Positions 12,330 through 23,442 of a DNA stretch of 64,000 nt are shown in pieces. Origin of the DNA: Pempheris klunzingeri (Eukaryota; Chordata; Actinopteri; Acropomatiformes; Pempheridae); the NCBI RefSeq assembly GCF_042242105.1, contig NC_092016.1:13096501-13160500 (forward strand), read 5' to 3'. Positions within the stretch are counted from its first letter, which is position 1. Each line of letters begins with the position of its first letter. The notes under the pieces are model-generated. The model saw only the letters and a list, made by a program, of their open reading frames with translations. It had not been told where the DNA came from and did no database searches. The position numbers and the translations under genes are program-made.

Positions 12330-14960
12330 GTATGTAGTCAGAGGTGGGTAACGCACCGTGTTAACACCATGTTAACATGACAACATGAGGGATAAAATGT
12401 GGTAATGTGGCCCTTGACTAACCTGCCATTTACCATTAGTTATTCTCACATTGTTTGTAACCTTGCTTTCAGTGATGAGAGGTCTGTTAAAATTATATTG
12501 ATTGCTCATATTATAGATTTTCTTAAAACTGACGTTGTGTGTCAAATGGCAAGCCTGCTCAATGGGTAATTAAAGTGATTCGCCTATTACAGCAATGAAG
12601 AGTGGCTAAAACTGAAGCATCAACAACCCCACTTTGAGTCCATCATATATCAAGGTCCAAAACATTGGACCACACAATTTCCAGAATAGCATCTTTTGTA
12701 AGACCCTCATATGCCCAGTAAAAGGCTTACAAATACAATGAAAGATGAAGAATCACTATTGAAGGTGAGGATACTGCAAACACAGTGAAATACATAAAAA
12801 CAGGCCCACAGTATAAAACAGTGTGCACAATCAAAATGCATGTAAATTAAGATTTAGTCACCCTGAATAGTGAGATTTGTTATCCAGGCACATTGTGTTG
12901 TTTTCAGTTTAATACAAAAGTACAGCTGTCAGAAAAATACCATAATCAGAGTCCAAAGTGGCAGCTGGATGTTGATCTAATTAGCAAAAACAACCCTCGT
13001 ACCTCTTGTTACGCTGTGTGTCCTCTAATGCACGGTTACATTCGGTGCTATAATAGTGTTTGTTGATCGTTGATGAAAATTATGATCAAGATATAAATAG
13101 AGGAAACAAGGCATCAGCGCCACTGTTTGCTCTTATCATCAGCCTGGATATATGCTGACTGTAAATATAGTCAGTACAGAGAAATGTGAGGTGTTTTACT
13201 GTTTGTTTTTAAAATATACTCACTCGTGTATTTAACAGCATGTGGTATTGACACTAAGCAGATTTTCCTTGTGAAATACAGTGGAAGTGAATGTAGATAG
13301 ATTAACGATGCTGATGGTCATTTGATGCAGTCTGCCCGAGTGTTCCTGTCTAATTTAGGGAGGAGGGGCAGGTTTAGCTTTTAGGTTCTATGGAAGAGCC
13401 ATTATCATTGTTATGCTCAATAAAACTCTCCCTATCTGCTAGTCAGGCTGTAAAGTGGTGTCACCAATTCCTGTGAAGTTTACAAGCACAGAGGCCTGCA
13501 GCTCTTTGGCGTTGGATTAAAAGGCAAAAATCTTCAGTGACTATTAACTCAATCGTGTTGCAAGATTTTACAGCAATGTGGAGTATCAGTGATCATATAC
13601 CTGCAATACACACAGTCAGTGGTCACAGCAAAGAGAGATGAAACAAACAGAATCTGGGAGGCTATTGTCTGTATGTACAGATTTTAATTTATTAGTCAGT
13701 GGGTAAAGAATCATTCATGCTTAAATGAGAACGGGAGCAATGAACACTGAAAGGTGAGATGTTGCATAAATTCAGTTAAATATTGCATGCATTTGGGTTT
13801 TTTTGTATCATATCCTGCTTGTGACGTCTCACAAGTGACTGCCACAACTAAATTGCCACATTGAGTTTATTAGCGCATGAGTTGATGGTGTAAATAAAAG
13901 GAATGTCTTCGGTAACCAGGACATTTAATGTCGCGCTAAAAAGTCTGTCACTAGGCCATTAAGCTCTGTTAATGAATTTCAGGGTCTGCAAGGCTCTGTA
14001 CTTTTTAAACAATAATGAACGTTTATCATGTTCACCCAGACAGAGACTGAGACGACAATGAGTGTTATGAACCACGGACAAACGCCATTTTATGAGCTAT
14101 CAGAGATCTTTTTGTGTGTGACAGGACCAAATTTGAGCGGCAGCGAATAGAACAAATAGCTGCCATTACATCCAATCATGAATCATCAACCTGAAGGTAA
14201 AGTACAAACTGCATTGCAGTATGTTTAGTGGTCCAGATAACAGCTTTAACGGATTTCAAGGCAATATAACTGCACCGAATACTAGTGTGCTTTTTCTTCA
14301 AAATACTCATGTAAAGAGATAAGATTCTTTCATAAAAACACAAGTTAATTTGACACTGATGACGTAGATCCACAAAAGCACCACATGTTCACAAAGTTAC
14401 ACAGTAGAGTCATTAATCACATACTTATCTTTTATTTGGACTATTTCACTAGAAATGTAATGTAAGATACATCCTCTGAAAGTAAAGTGCAACTCTTTGA
14501 AAATGTGACGGGTCATCTGTGTCTGTGTAAGGGCCACTAAAATTTTAACCTAAGGGGGAAAATTGGCCACCATAATCTATAGAATAGTTTTTTCTCAAAA
14601 TTTAACATGTTTTTTGTGCACAAAAAGTGCTTTCCTATTTTAGTTTATTTTTAGAAACTTACAAACAAGAACCCTAAGCATGAGTTTTTATGACTTGCTT
14701 CGAACATGGGTGGAGTGCGGCCTCCTACAGATGATCTCATTCATGATGTAGTCCACCTTGTTTCCCCTGTATTGTCACATATCAGCTTTTCAAGCTCAAC
14801 GTCAGTCCCGCTGAATTCACATCTTTTCAATCAGTTCAGCTGATCCAGTGATTTGGGGAACGTGGTCAACAGCACGTCTAATCAAACGTTGCTTCATTAC
14901 GTCCGTCAAATCACTGTCACATTATCACACGCCTACATCGTGTACTTCCTGAGACAAATC
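12330..14960. other. Intergenic, znf592 to slc28
   Basis: No coding region, RNA gene or recognisable transposable element was found. The genes on either side are transcribed divergently. Confidence 0.5.
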
Positions 14961-14967
14961 AGAGCAA

Positions 14968-14974
14968 TATATAA
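14968..14974 (+). promoter_or_regulatory. slc28 TATA box
   Basis: TATATAA lies about 118 bp upstream of the end of the first slc28 exon (15085). A start site near 15000 would give a first exon of about 85 nt that is almost entirely non-coding. Confidence 0.45.
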
Positions 14975-15084
14975 CGTGTCTGTTAATTACTGATAAGGTG
15001 TTTCGGAGAGGGCAGAGTTTATTTTCCCGCAGTGTATTTTGAAACACAGCATTTGACAGTCAGGTTTTTGGAGGACGCACAGCG

Positions 15085-18000
15085 AGTGAGTGTTTAGCTC
15101 TGCTTCTCCTTGAATTAAGCAGTTTGTTTTGCAGTTGTGAATCTTTATTTTTGTACACCATTCTTCACAAGATAAGCCATTAGGATCACAGTGTGCTTAC
15201 AATAGTAACAGTGTGCTACTTGTTGGAATTTCTGGTTGTTAAAGTTTAAGCTGCTTTCCCAAAGGCTGCTGCACAGACGTGAATGATGATTGTGTTTTTC
15301 AGTGGAAACCAACAGTGTCCAGCTCAAAAACGTAAGCCATGGCAACGGAAAAGGTGTGGACAACCAGGCTTTTGAAATAGAGGTATGTATTACACCTATT
15401 TTATAACGAAAATAGCCTTGATCATCCTTTTTTATTTAAATGAAACATCTTTATTTTCTTAGGAGGACAACATCTCTGATACTAGCAGTGTCAAAAGGCA
15501 AAAGACTAAAAAGACTAAAAAAGGATTGGGATCATACTTAAGGTGTGTCATTACACATTAGTCATTTGTAATACAAAGTAATTATTTTATTGAGGGTGTA
15601 ATACTTCTGGGTCCAGAATTAAGCCTCTGCAATGCTAATTTTGTTTATACAGTATGTAAAATGTAAATACACTATTCACAATTAACATGCATATGAAAGA
15701 AAAACTGTGCCGTTATTTCGTTCTTCTGTAAACTTAGGGACTCTTAACATTCGAATGTATTTAATACAAAAACATAATGACAACTTAACTTGATGTTGAA
15801 ACTGTATATTTTTTAATTCACTTGAGAGGGATATGTCATACAGAAGTACATTTTGCACACAGTTAGGCCTTATTTCTAATTTGTCCTATACATCAGCCAA
15901 GTTTCCAAGCCGATTAACGCCACAGAGGATTACATCAAGGCTCACTCACAAACCTTCAAATACATTGTGCTCGGCATACTTGGAGCAGGTAATGTTGAAA
16001 GTCTGTTCATTTGTGTTCACATTTTACAATCGGTTTACTCAGTGGTGGTGCTCTGCACGCTTTCATGCGTAACAATATTTCTTTTGAAGACAGGAATAAT
16101 CATGTGAATTCTGACAGTGTTTTTTGATCAAATGCTCTTTTTCTGTTCCCTAGGTTATGTGGCATACTTCATTGCAGCCTGTGTTTTGGATTTCCAGAGG
16201 GCTACGGCTCTTGTAGTCCTAACCATTTTGGCTGTTGTTGCTAAATCATATGAACTTGTGAAGGAGTACAAGGGAGAAAGCATCAGGCAGTCCTTCAGAC
16301 CTGCAGTCAGATGCTTTAAATCGAACTTGAATTGGTTGAAATGGTGAGTGGATGTCTTGTTTTCCGTTGCACTGTCCTCGCGACGATAATGAGCTCCACA
16401 TAGTGGGATCTGTTGATGAGTTAATGTGTGTTTTCTTGTGCTTTCAGGGTTTTCATTGTAGCAGTTGTGGCCCTGCTTGTGGTGTGGCTCGCCTTAGACA
16501 CAGCCCAGCGTCCTCAGCAGCTCATCTCATTCGGAGGTGTGTGCATGTTCATCGTGCTTATATTCCTCCTGTCAGCACACAGGACAGCGGTGAGTTCTGC
16601 ACTGGGTCAGCCACTGACTTTTCTCAAGGTTGGATAATATGTGTGGCGACAGCTGTTTCGAAACATGCGCACGGGTTATCTCCCAAGTTATCTCCGGTCT
16701 GTTTTGCTGAGAGTTTGGATATCACTTGGCCTTGTGCCCCTGTCTTCTTAAGGTTTAGCAGAAGTGCTTCCTTGCAATGCCATAAAGCTTTATAGAGACT
16801 CTCTGATACATTTTTATTGTTTTAGGTATCATGGAGGCCTGTGTTTTGGGGTATCGGGCTGCAATTCTGTCTTGGCATCTTTATCATGAGAACACAGCCT
16901 GGACTCGTAGCTTTCAAATGGCTTGGAGAACAAGTGCAGGTATTACACTTTGATATTTTCTTTATCTGAAATTAATAACAAAAGTTTTAGTTTGTTTTTA
17001 AATGCAGTTTAGCAGGCAGAGCAAGCAGGATGGTTAGGCATGTGTGTGACCACCAATATACTGAATATTAGGATACACACTAGTAAATATAATATTAATG
17101 TATTGTAAAGTCGTATGAAACAGTGTTCTTTATCTACCAGGGCACAATATTCTCTAAGTGGATCATATGTGCTTATCTTTAGGGCTACTTTATTATGCTT
17201 TTCACCTTTTATTCTTGGGTCATTTAAGGGTTGACTTAGCGTTAATGTGCACTGACAAGTGGTCTCTTAATCACTTTTTAAATTGTTGATCAGCCCACTA
17301 TCTGTTCTTGTTGCTTTAGTTCCATGACTTCCTATTGTAAAACATAATAAATGAATGAATTGAAGCCTGAAATAATCATTTGACAGAGGAAATAAATAAT
17401 CATTCAAAGTAATATAACCCATGTTTCATTTGTGTCTTATAATTACAGACATTCCTTGACTATACCAAATACGGGTCAAAATTTGTTTTTGGGGATCTGA
17501 TTACAGACATTTTTGCATTTCAAGTAAGTGGATGATAATGTGTTCTTTCTTAAATATGAGCACATGGCCAAGATTGTACGTTACAGAAACTGAATGTGTT
17601 TAACTGTTGTTTTGATTTCTTCCCCAGAGTTTGCCCATCATTGTCTTCTTCAGCAGCGTGATGTCGGTCCTGTACTTTTTGGGGATAATGCAGTGGCTCA
17701 TTCTGAAGGTAAAAGAAAGTGTAAAACTTGTCATCACAGGTTCCTGTAAGTCTGGGTGTATACTGATTACGCCTGCAGTGACCAAGAGCCATGCGTTTTT
17801 GTCCACACAGATCTCATGGGTTATGCAGATGACGCTGGGAACCTCTCCCACAGAGACCTTGAGTGTGGCAGGCAATATATTTGTTGGGCAGGTACTCTGA
17901 GCAAGACTTGAAGTCTTTGCAACGCTATCGTTGACACTAGTTAGACTACGTATTGCTTCAAAGTTTAATAAGTTCATTCTCTCAGTGCTTTAGTTTTGCA

Positions 18001-21000
18001 ATTAGATAAACAATCGCTAATAACCTGCAGTTAAAAACCCCTGCAGTTACTCTGCCTGTTTACTTTTGCTTCCTGTGTTTTGTGCATCAGACTGAGGCTC
18101 CACTGCTGATCCGCCCCTATTTGAAGGACATGACCAAATCTGAGATCCATGCTGTTTTGACCGGTGGATTTGCCACAATTGCAGGAAGTGTCATGGGGGC
18201 ATTCATCTCATTCGGGGTGAGATGAAGCTGCTTTCATACCATCACGTCATAGATACAGTACAGTGATAATAAAGTGTAATGTGCATTTATACACTTTCAC
18301 ATAAACAGATGCAATAGAATGGGCTTCACTAAGGATAACAATCACATAAAAGACAAAAAGAGCAGCAGCTTAAAAAAAAGACCAAAAAAATAAAAGAGAT
18401 ATTTAAAAATGAATCAAATGAAGAAGGTGGTAGAGTGGACACAGTGGAGAGTATCTTCGATTGAAGCCAATATAGTCTGACAGCTCAAGATAAATTTCTC
18501 AAGTATTTTGAAAAGTAATTAATGTTACTGGCGTCCCGTGTTTCCTCCTTGGAGGAGGCCACATGAAAATAGTGTGAAAAGCCACTTGAATAACATCCAG
18601 TCTGTGGGGACCGGAGAGGTTAATAATCTGTAGCAATTCTGCTGACAACTTGTCCAAAAACCAGCTATAAACAGCTGCTCGGCATCAGGTCAGCTGCACA
18701 ATTAGTACAGACTGCTGAGAAAACACGACCCATTTGAGCAAATGAGCATGTAAAGGATTGACTAACATGATCAGCGCTATTATTTTATTTTTTTATAAAA
18801 ACTGTAATTAGAGCATTTTAAATTTGATAATAGTTTTGTTTAGTTGATCTGCAGCTTTATTATTTCAACAACAGTTAATCTTAACATCATGCAGAATATT
18901 AGGTGCTGTATCTGTTGCTGAATATTGCAGTAGCTCCACCACAGCGCCCTGTTTTTGTTTATCTGTATTGTGCAGATTGATGCATCTTCCTTGATATCAG
19001 CCTCTGTGATGGCTGCTCCTTGTGCCTTGGCCATCTCCAAACTTTCTTACCCAGAGACAGAGGAGAATCCCATCAAGTCAGAGCAGAATATTAAAATTGC
19101 CTGTGGGTGAGTATATCTGTCCCTTCACTCCTTCTCCTCCCTGTCATGATTTTTCTTCTTTTGAGAATTAAATTACTTTCTTTAAACCCCCCCTAGAGAT
19201 GAACTTAACATTCTGGAGGCTGCCAGCAGTGGAGCATCTGCAGCAGTAGGTCTTGTTGCTAACATTGCAGCAAATTTGATAGCCTTTCTTGCCATCCTCG
19301 GGTTCATAAATCAAGCTCTGAGTTGGTTTGGAGGTATGGTGGGATATCAGGATATCACATTTCAGGTACATTTGTTACATTACATGAGTGTAATGTCATA
19401 GTGGGTTATCCGAAAATGTGCAGGTGGTCAAAAGACAAAAAGAGCTTATAAAATGACAATGTATGACAAAATATGAGTAGATGTCAAATGAATAAATATT
19501 TGCATGAATAATATTGCATGATTTCTTTATTTTCAAGATGTGTTTTGCTATTTCTGATATTTCACAATCTAACTAGTTATTCTGAAATATACACTACTCA
19601 CAAAAAGTTAGGGATATTCGACTTATTCGACTGAAATATATGGAAAATGTAAAAAGTGAATGCTACAGTGATATTATATCATGAAAGTAGGGCATTTAAG
19701 TAGAAGCATGCAATGGTAATTTTATTCATCTTAAACAATTTATTGAAAGAAAATCTAAAAATGTTCAGTGTCTCAATAAATTGGGATGTGGCCAAAGGAC
19801 GTCCACTCCTCTCCTTTCTGTGACTCTTCCAGTCTCTCTGTATCACTGTTACAACCTCCTGATGACACTCAGTGACCCTCTAAGCTCAGTGAACACCTCC
19901 GTCTGAGGACTTCCTGTTTGAAGCCTCCAGTGTTGAGGTGCTGCTGATCAATAGTTAGGTGTCGTCTTGGTCTCATGATGTCAGAATGTGAACAGCATGA
20001 TGAGGAGGACTGTTTAAATACCAATTCTAACTGAAGCAGGAAATGTATTGGTCGATTCATGGATCAAACCTGTTGTGAATTTTGTTGTTAAACTCCTTGT
20101 TAGAGAACAGCAACTTGTGCAAAAAGTCCTGAAACACTGAACAGTTGGACATGTGCATTCAAAAGTTTAGAGAAGGTCACATTAAGTTCACCTGGAAAGG
20201 TTAGAATGCATTTTAGGTTCATCCTGAAATTTCACCTGAAAGCCGAATATCCCTAACTTTTTGTGAGTAGTGTGTGTATATACAGTATATATATATATAT
20301 ATGTGCACTCACAGATTTTGCTTGATTGTACCGTAAATTTAACAATATAAATAATCTCTTTGTCTCTCTTTGTTCATAGCTGATTTGCTCTTATGTGTTC
20401 ATGCCGGTGGCCTTTATGATGGGAATACCATATGATGACAGTTTCACTGTGGCTGAACTAATTGGCACGAAGCTCTTCCTCAATGAGTTTGTGGCTTATG
20501 AGAAATTATCTTTACTGCAGAAAAACAGGCTCAGTGGAGTTGATGAAATCATTGGAGGTGTAAAACAATGGATATCTGTGAGTAAATGTTCTTAAACGTG
20601 TGAGTTTGAATACTGTCAGTGTGGCTGTGCCACACGTATAAATTCATGAGCGCTACACAAAAAATGGGAGGGTAATGACTTTACACAATGCAAAGTAATA
20701 TTACATGGTTTTGTTTTTTCTTGTTTTAGGTCCGATCAGAAATAATCACCACGTATGCTCTTTGTGGGTTTGCCAACTTCAGCTCACTGGGTATTGTGAT
20801 TGGAGGCCTGTGTGAGTATTTTAACATCCCATCGTCATGTTTTTGCCCTGCCCCAGGACACTCTCCCAGTAATGTGTTTTTAACAGAGTATTTTCTCTTC
20901 TCAAAGCCTCCATATGCCCATCCAGAAGAAGTGACGTCTCGTCTCTGGTGCTGAGAGCAATGATCACCGGGGCTTGTGTATCTCTTATCAATGCTTCCAT

Positions 21001-21445
21001 TGCAGGTAAGAGCTTCTAATTTAAACTGGCATAGCAGCTTATCTTATTTCCTGTTGTACTGTGACTGAGAAACTTTATTTCTAACTTCATATCTCAGGGA
21101 TCCTCTTTTATCCTCTACCTGACTGTGTGGAGCTATTCAAGGTGTCTGCTTTCAATAGCTCTGATGCAAGTATACAGACCTGCTGCCAAGACCTCTTTCT
21201 AAGGTAAACATCTTCATGGTCATTACAAAGATAATGTGGTTTCCGGTGGCTGGAAAATATTAGTGACACACAGGGTTAATATCCCCCCAGTTAATATATA
21301 CCTGTAATAACTGTAAGTATAATTCTCTTACAGCACCACAGTCAATGGGACATTTGGAGGATCGTGGGGTGCAGTAACAAATGTGACTGTGTTTTTCTCT
21401 AAATGTTGTCAGTGTTGTGGTCTCAATGTGGCAGTTTGTGAGTAG
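15085..21445 (+). CDS. Sodium-coupled concentrative nucleoside transporter, SLC28 (CNT1/CNT2-like)
   Basis: SLC28 proteins import nucleosides with sodium across the plasma membrane. Coding exons are 15085 (the A of ATG), 15303-15382, 15463-15542, 15897-15988, 16154-16343, 16448-16589, 16826-16939, 17449-17523, 17628-17708, 17811-17891, 18091-18216, 18976-19106, 19197-19365, 20380-20577, 20730-20811, 20907-21005, 21098-21203 and 21334-21445. They total 652 residues (family 650-690). CNT signatures include [40 protein letters not shown] and the family motif [14 protein letters not shown] Lys-rich cytoplasmic N-terminus precedes the first membrane segment, and a Cys-rich, Asn-glycosylation-prone tail ends the protein. 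Sequence is closest to SLC28A1/A2, but the selectivity residues (Gly311, Gln312, Ser345, Val346) are of CNT3 type. Position next to alpk3 matches human SLC28A1. Paralog naming is left open. Confidence 0.95.
19591..20273. mobile_element. Non-autonomous Tc1/mariner-like DNA transposon
   Basis: The element sits in the slc28 intron between 19365 and 20380. It has near-perfect 30-bp terminal inverted repeats: ACACTACTCACAAAAAGTTA at 19591 and its reverse complement ending at 20273. TA dinucleotides lie just outside both ends. The interior of about 620 bp has no transposase-like frame, so the copy is a deletion derivative. The terminus resembles those of fish Tc1-like elements. Confidence 0.7.
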
Positions 21446-21697
21446 GAAAGTACATTAAAGTGTCTTTCTTGACACTGTACTTCTTTTGTCTCCTCATGTT
21501 TGCTTATTTGTGTCGCAGTCACAATGTATAAATGTAAAGCATATATGCATATCTCTTACTGCAACTTCCATGTATTACATTGTAAATTAATTGAGATATT
21601 GGCTTTATTTAAAGCCAAGGATTACACGGACACACCTTAAGAAATATACCTCAGGAGTTAATCAGGCATAAACGGTTTGATGAATGTAAATATATCA

Positions 21698-21703
21698 AAT
21701 AAA
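21698..21703 (+). terminator. slc28 poly(A) signal
   Basis: A plus-strand AATAAA about 250 bp after the slc28 stop codon at 21443-21445. Confidence 0.6.
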
Positions 21704-23015
21704 ATTCAGTCACTAAATTCTTTCACAGTGTTATTGATATTTATACATAGGTAAAGTTCTACTAAAAATACAAATCTGAAATAAAAATCTGTGAAAATGA
21801 AAATGTGAACTATGCTTGGACACAATTGTTTTACACATTTATTATTAAAAAAAAAAAACAGTAGCTGACATGGTGTAACAACAAGGACGGCACACATCGT
21901 AAACACACATTTATTCTTCTTTCTTTACACATTCATTTGCTCACTCACACACTCGCACACGTTTACAAATTTTTCTTCACACTACTTATTTAGTCCTTTG
22001 ACATTATATACACATAAATACAGTAAAACAGTTTGTTTGCATGACACCACACCTCAACATTACAGTGTTTTTACTGTCATCTGCTGGTCAACATTTCAAC
22101 CTAATTTCAATATAATTTAGAATTTGTGTTTTCCACAAACAATCATGCAAATACAGTGTTTTTGTTACTACCGGCAGCTTTCATTTTAATTCTTATCCTA
22201 TGGATAGTAAAATAATTAGTCAGTTATTAAGATTAGTCTGGTTAATGCTGACCAACTGTGCACTAGTAAAACTTACAGCTCTCTTGTTCAGGGAAAGGTG
22301 ATCGTCAGTTACCATAAAGCTTCACAGATTTCATGCAGTGAGGCTTTAATTAGTGATCAACAGGCCTCTGAAAGTTCAGAGTCTGCTTTTTTATTTATTT
22401 TCTTCAGTGGGGCTTTATCTCACAGTCCATAGGTCAAGTCCAAATAACTCTGTGGAACTCATTTAGCAGTTTTCCTTATTACTGGGAACACACCCGTGTG
22501 TTTGCATGTTAATAAGCTTGAGCATACCATAGTAGAGAGTTTACTGGTAGGCCCCTTACTGCTCATTGCTTTGACAGTGGCAATTACCGGCATGTATTCT
22601 GCAATACTGTCAGAGGACTGTTTAAAGACACAGACACAAAAGATACAAAGTACTCAAAAACTACTACAAAAGTAATGCCAAAAACAAAGTGCACACAAAC
22701 ATCTTTGACCTAAAAACGGTGCTGTAACATTCAACAGCATGAGCTCAACTTTGCTGTGTAAAGAAATGCTGCACAGGCAGTTCTGATGCCAGCCATAAAT
22801 AACATCCACAAAATAAACTTTATGCCCTACACACATACTGTACATCACAGATGCAGCATTTAATATGGAAAAAGTACCTTAACCCACTCTGTGGCTGTGG
22901 TTTTGTTCTCCATAATTCTTTAAATCAAACCACTAAAATGCTGACATCTCTTCATTAAAAGAAGAAGTGTGAAGTATGGTTCAGTGATGGTGTTTTTTTG
23001 TTGTTTTTAGTTGTT
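21704..23015. other. Convergent spacer between slc28 and alpk3
   Basis: AT-rich sequence with no coding region recognised. The right part may belong to a longer alpk3 3' UTR. Confidence 0.4.
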
Positions 23016-23017
23016 TG

Positions 23018-23110
23018 TCAATCAATCAATCAATCTTTATTTATATAGCGCCAATTCATAACAGCGTTATCTCAAGACGCTATCTATAAAGAGCAGGCCT
23101 AGACCAAGAG
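23018..23110 (-). repeat. LINE 3' tail fragment with TGAT repeats
   Basis: On the minus strand this reads as the common fish LINE tail: a GAATTGGCGCTATATAAATA core followed by AAAGATTGATTGATTG. Only the 3' end is present. It is in the same orientation as alpk3. Confidence 0.6.
23036..23041 (-). terminator. alpk3: First candidate alpk3 poly(A) signal (inside LINE tail)
   Basis: A minus-strand AATAAA about 400 bp after the alpk3 stop codon. It is part of the LINE tail at 23018-23110. Other minus-strand AATAAA sites farther left remain possible. Confidence 0.3.
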
Positions 23111-23442
23111 ACCCAACGATTCAAGAATTCAAAATTAAGGATTCAAGAATATATATTAGATATTGTTGATATTGTTGTTTGGTGCGTGTGAGCTGTAAGG
23201 TCAAAGACCCTGTTCCCACTGCTACAAACATTATTAGAAACCTTTCACCTACAGGAAGTAGCTGTAGGATGGATGTCTCACACTGGAACTGTAATGGCTG
23301 ACAGAAATTCACAGTAAGTCTTTCTGACACGTCAGGTGAACAATCTATTCCCTTTCTCATAAGTCCTTGCTGGCTTTAGTAACTGGAAAGAGGCAGGTAA
23401 CACTAAACCATTAAAAGCAATAAAACCTTGAGGCACTTTTTC

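Noticed and set aside
16352-16795. 147-codon plus-strand frame
   Set aside because: It overlaps slc28 exon 6 in another frame and runs into the introns on both sides.
19869-20060. Transposase remnant in the slc28 intronic element
   Set aside because: The 63-codon frame has no resemblance to a DDE transposase or its helix-turn-helix region.
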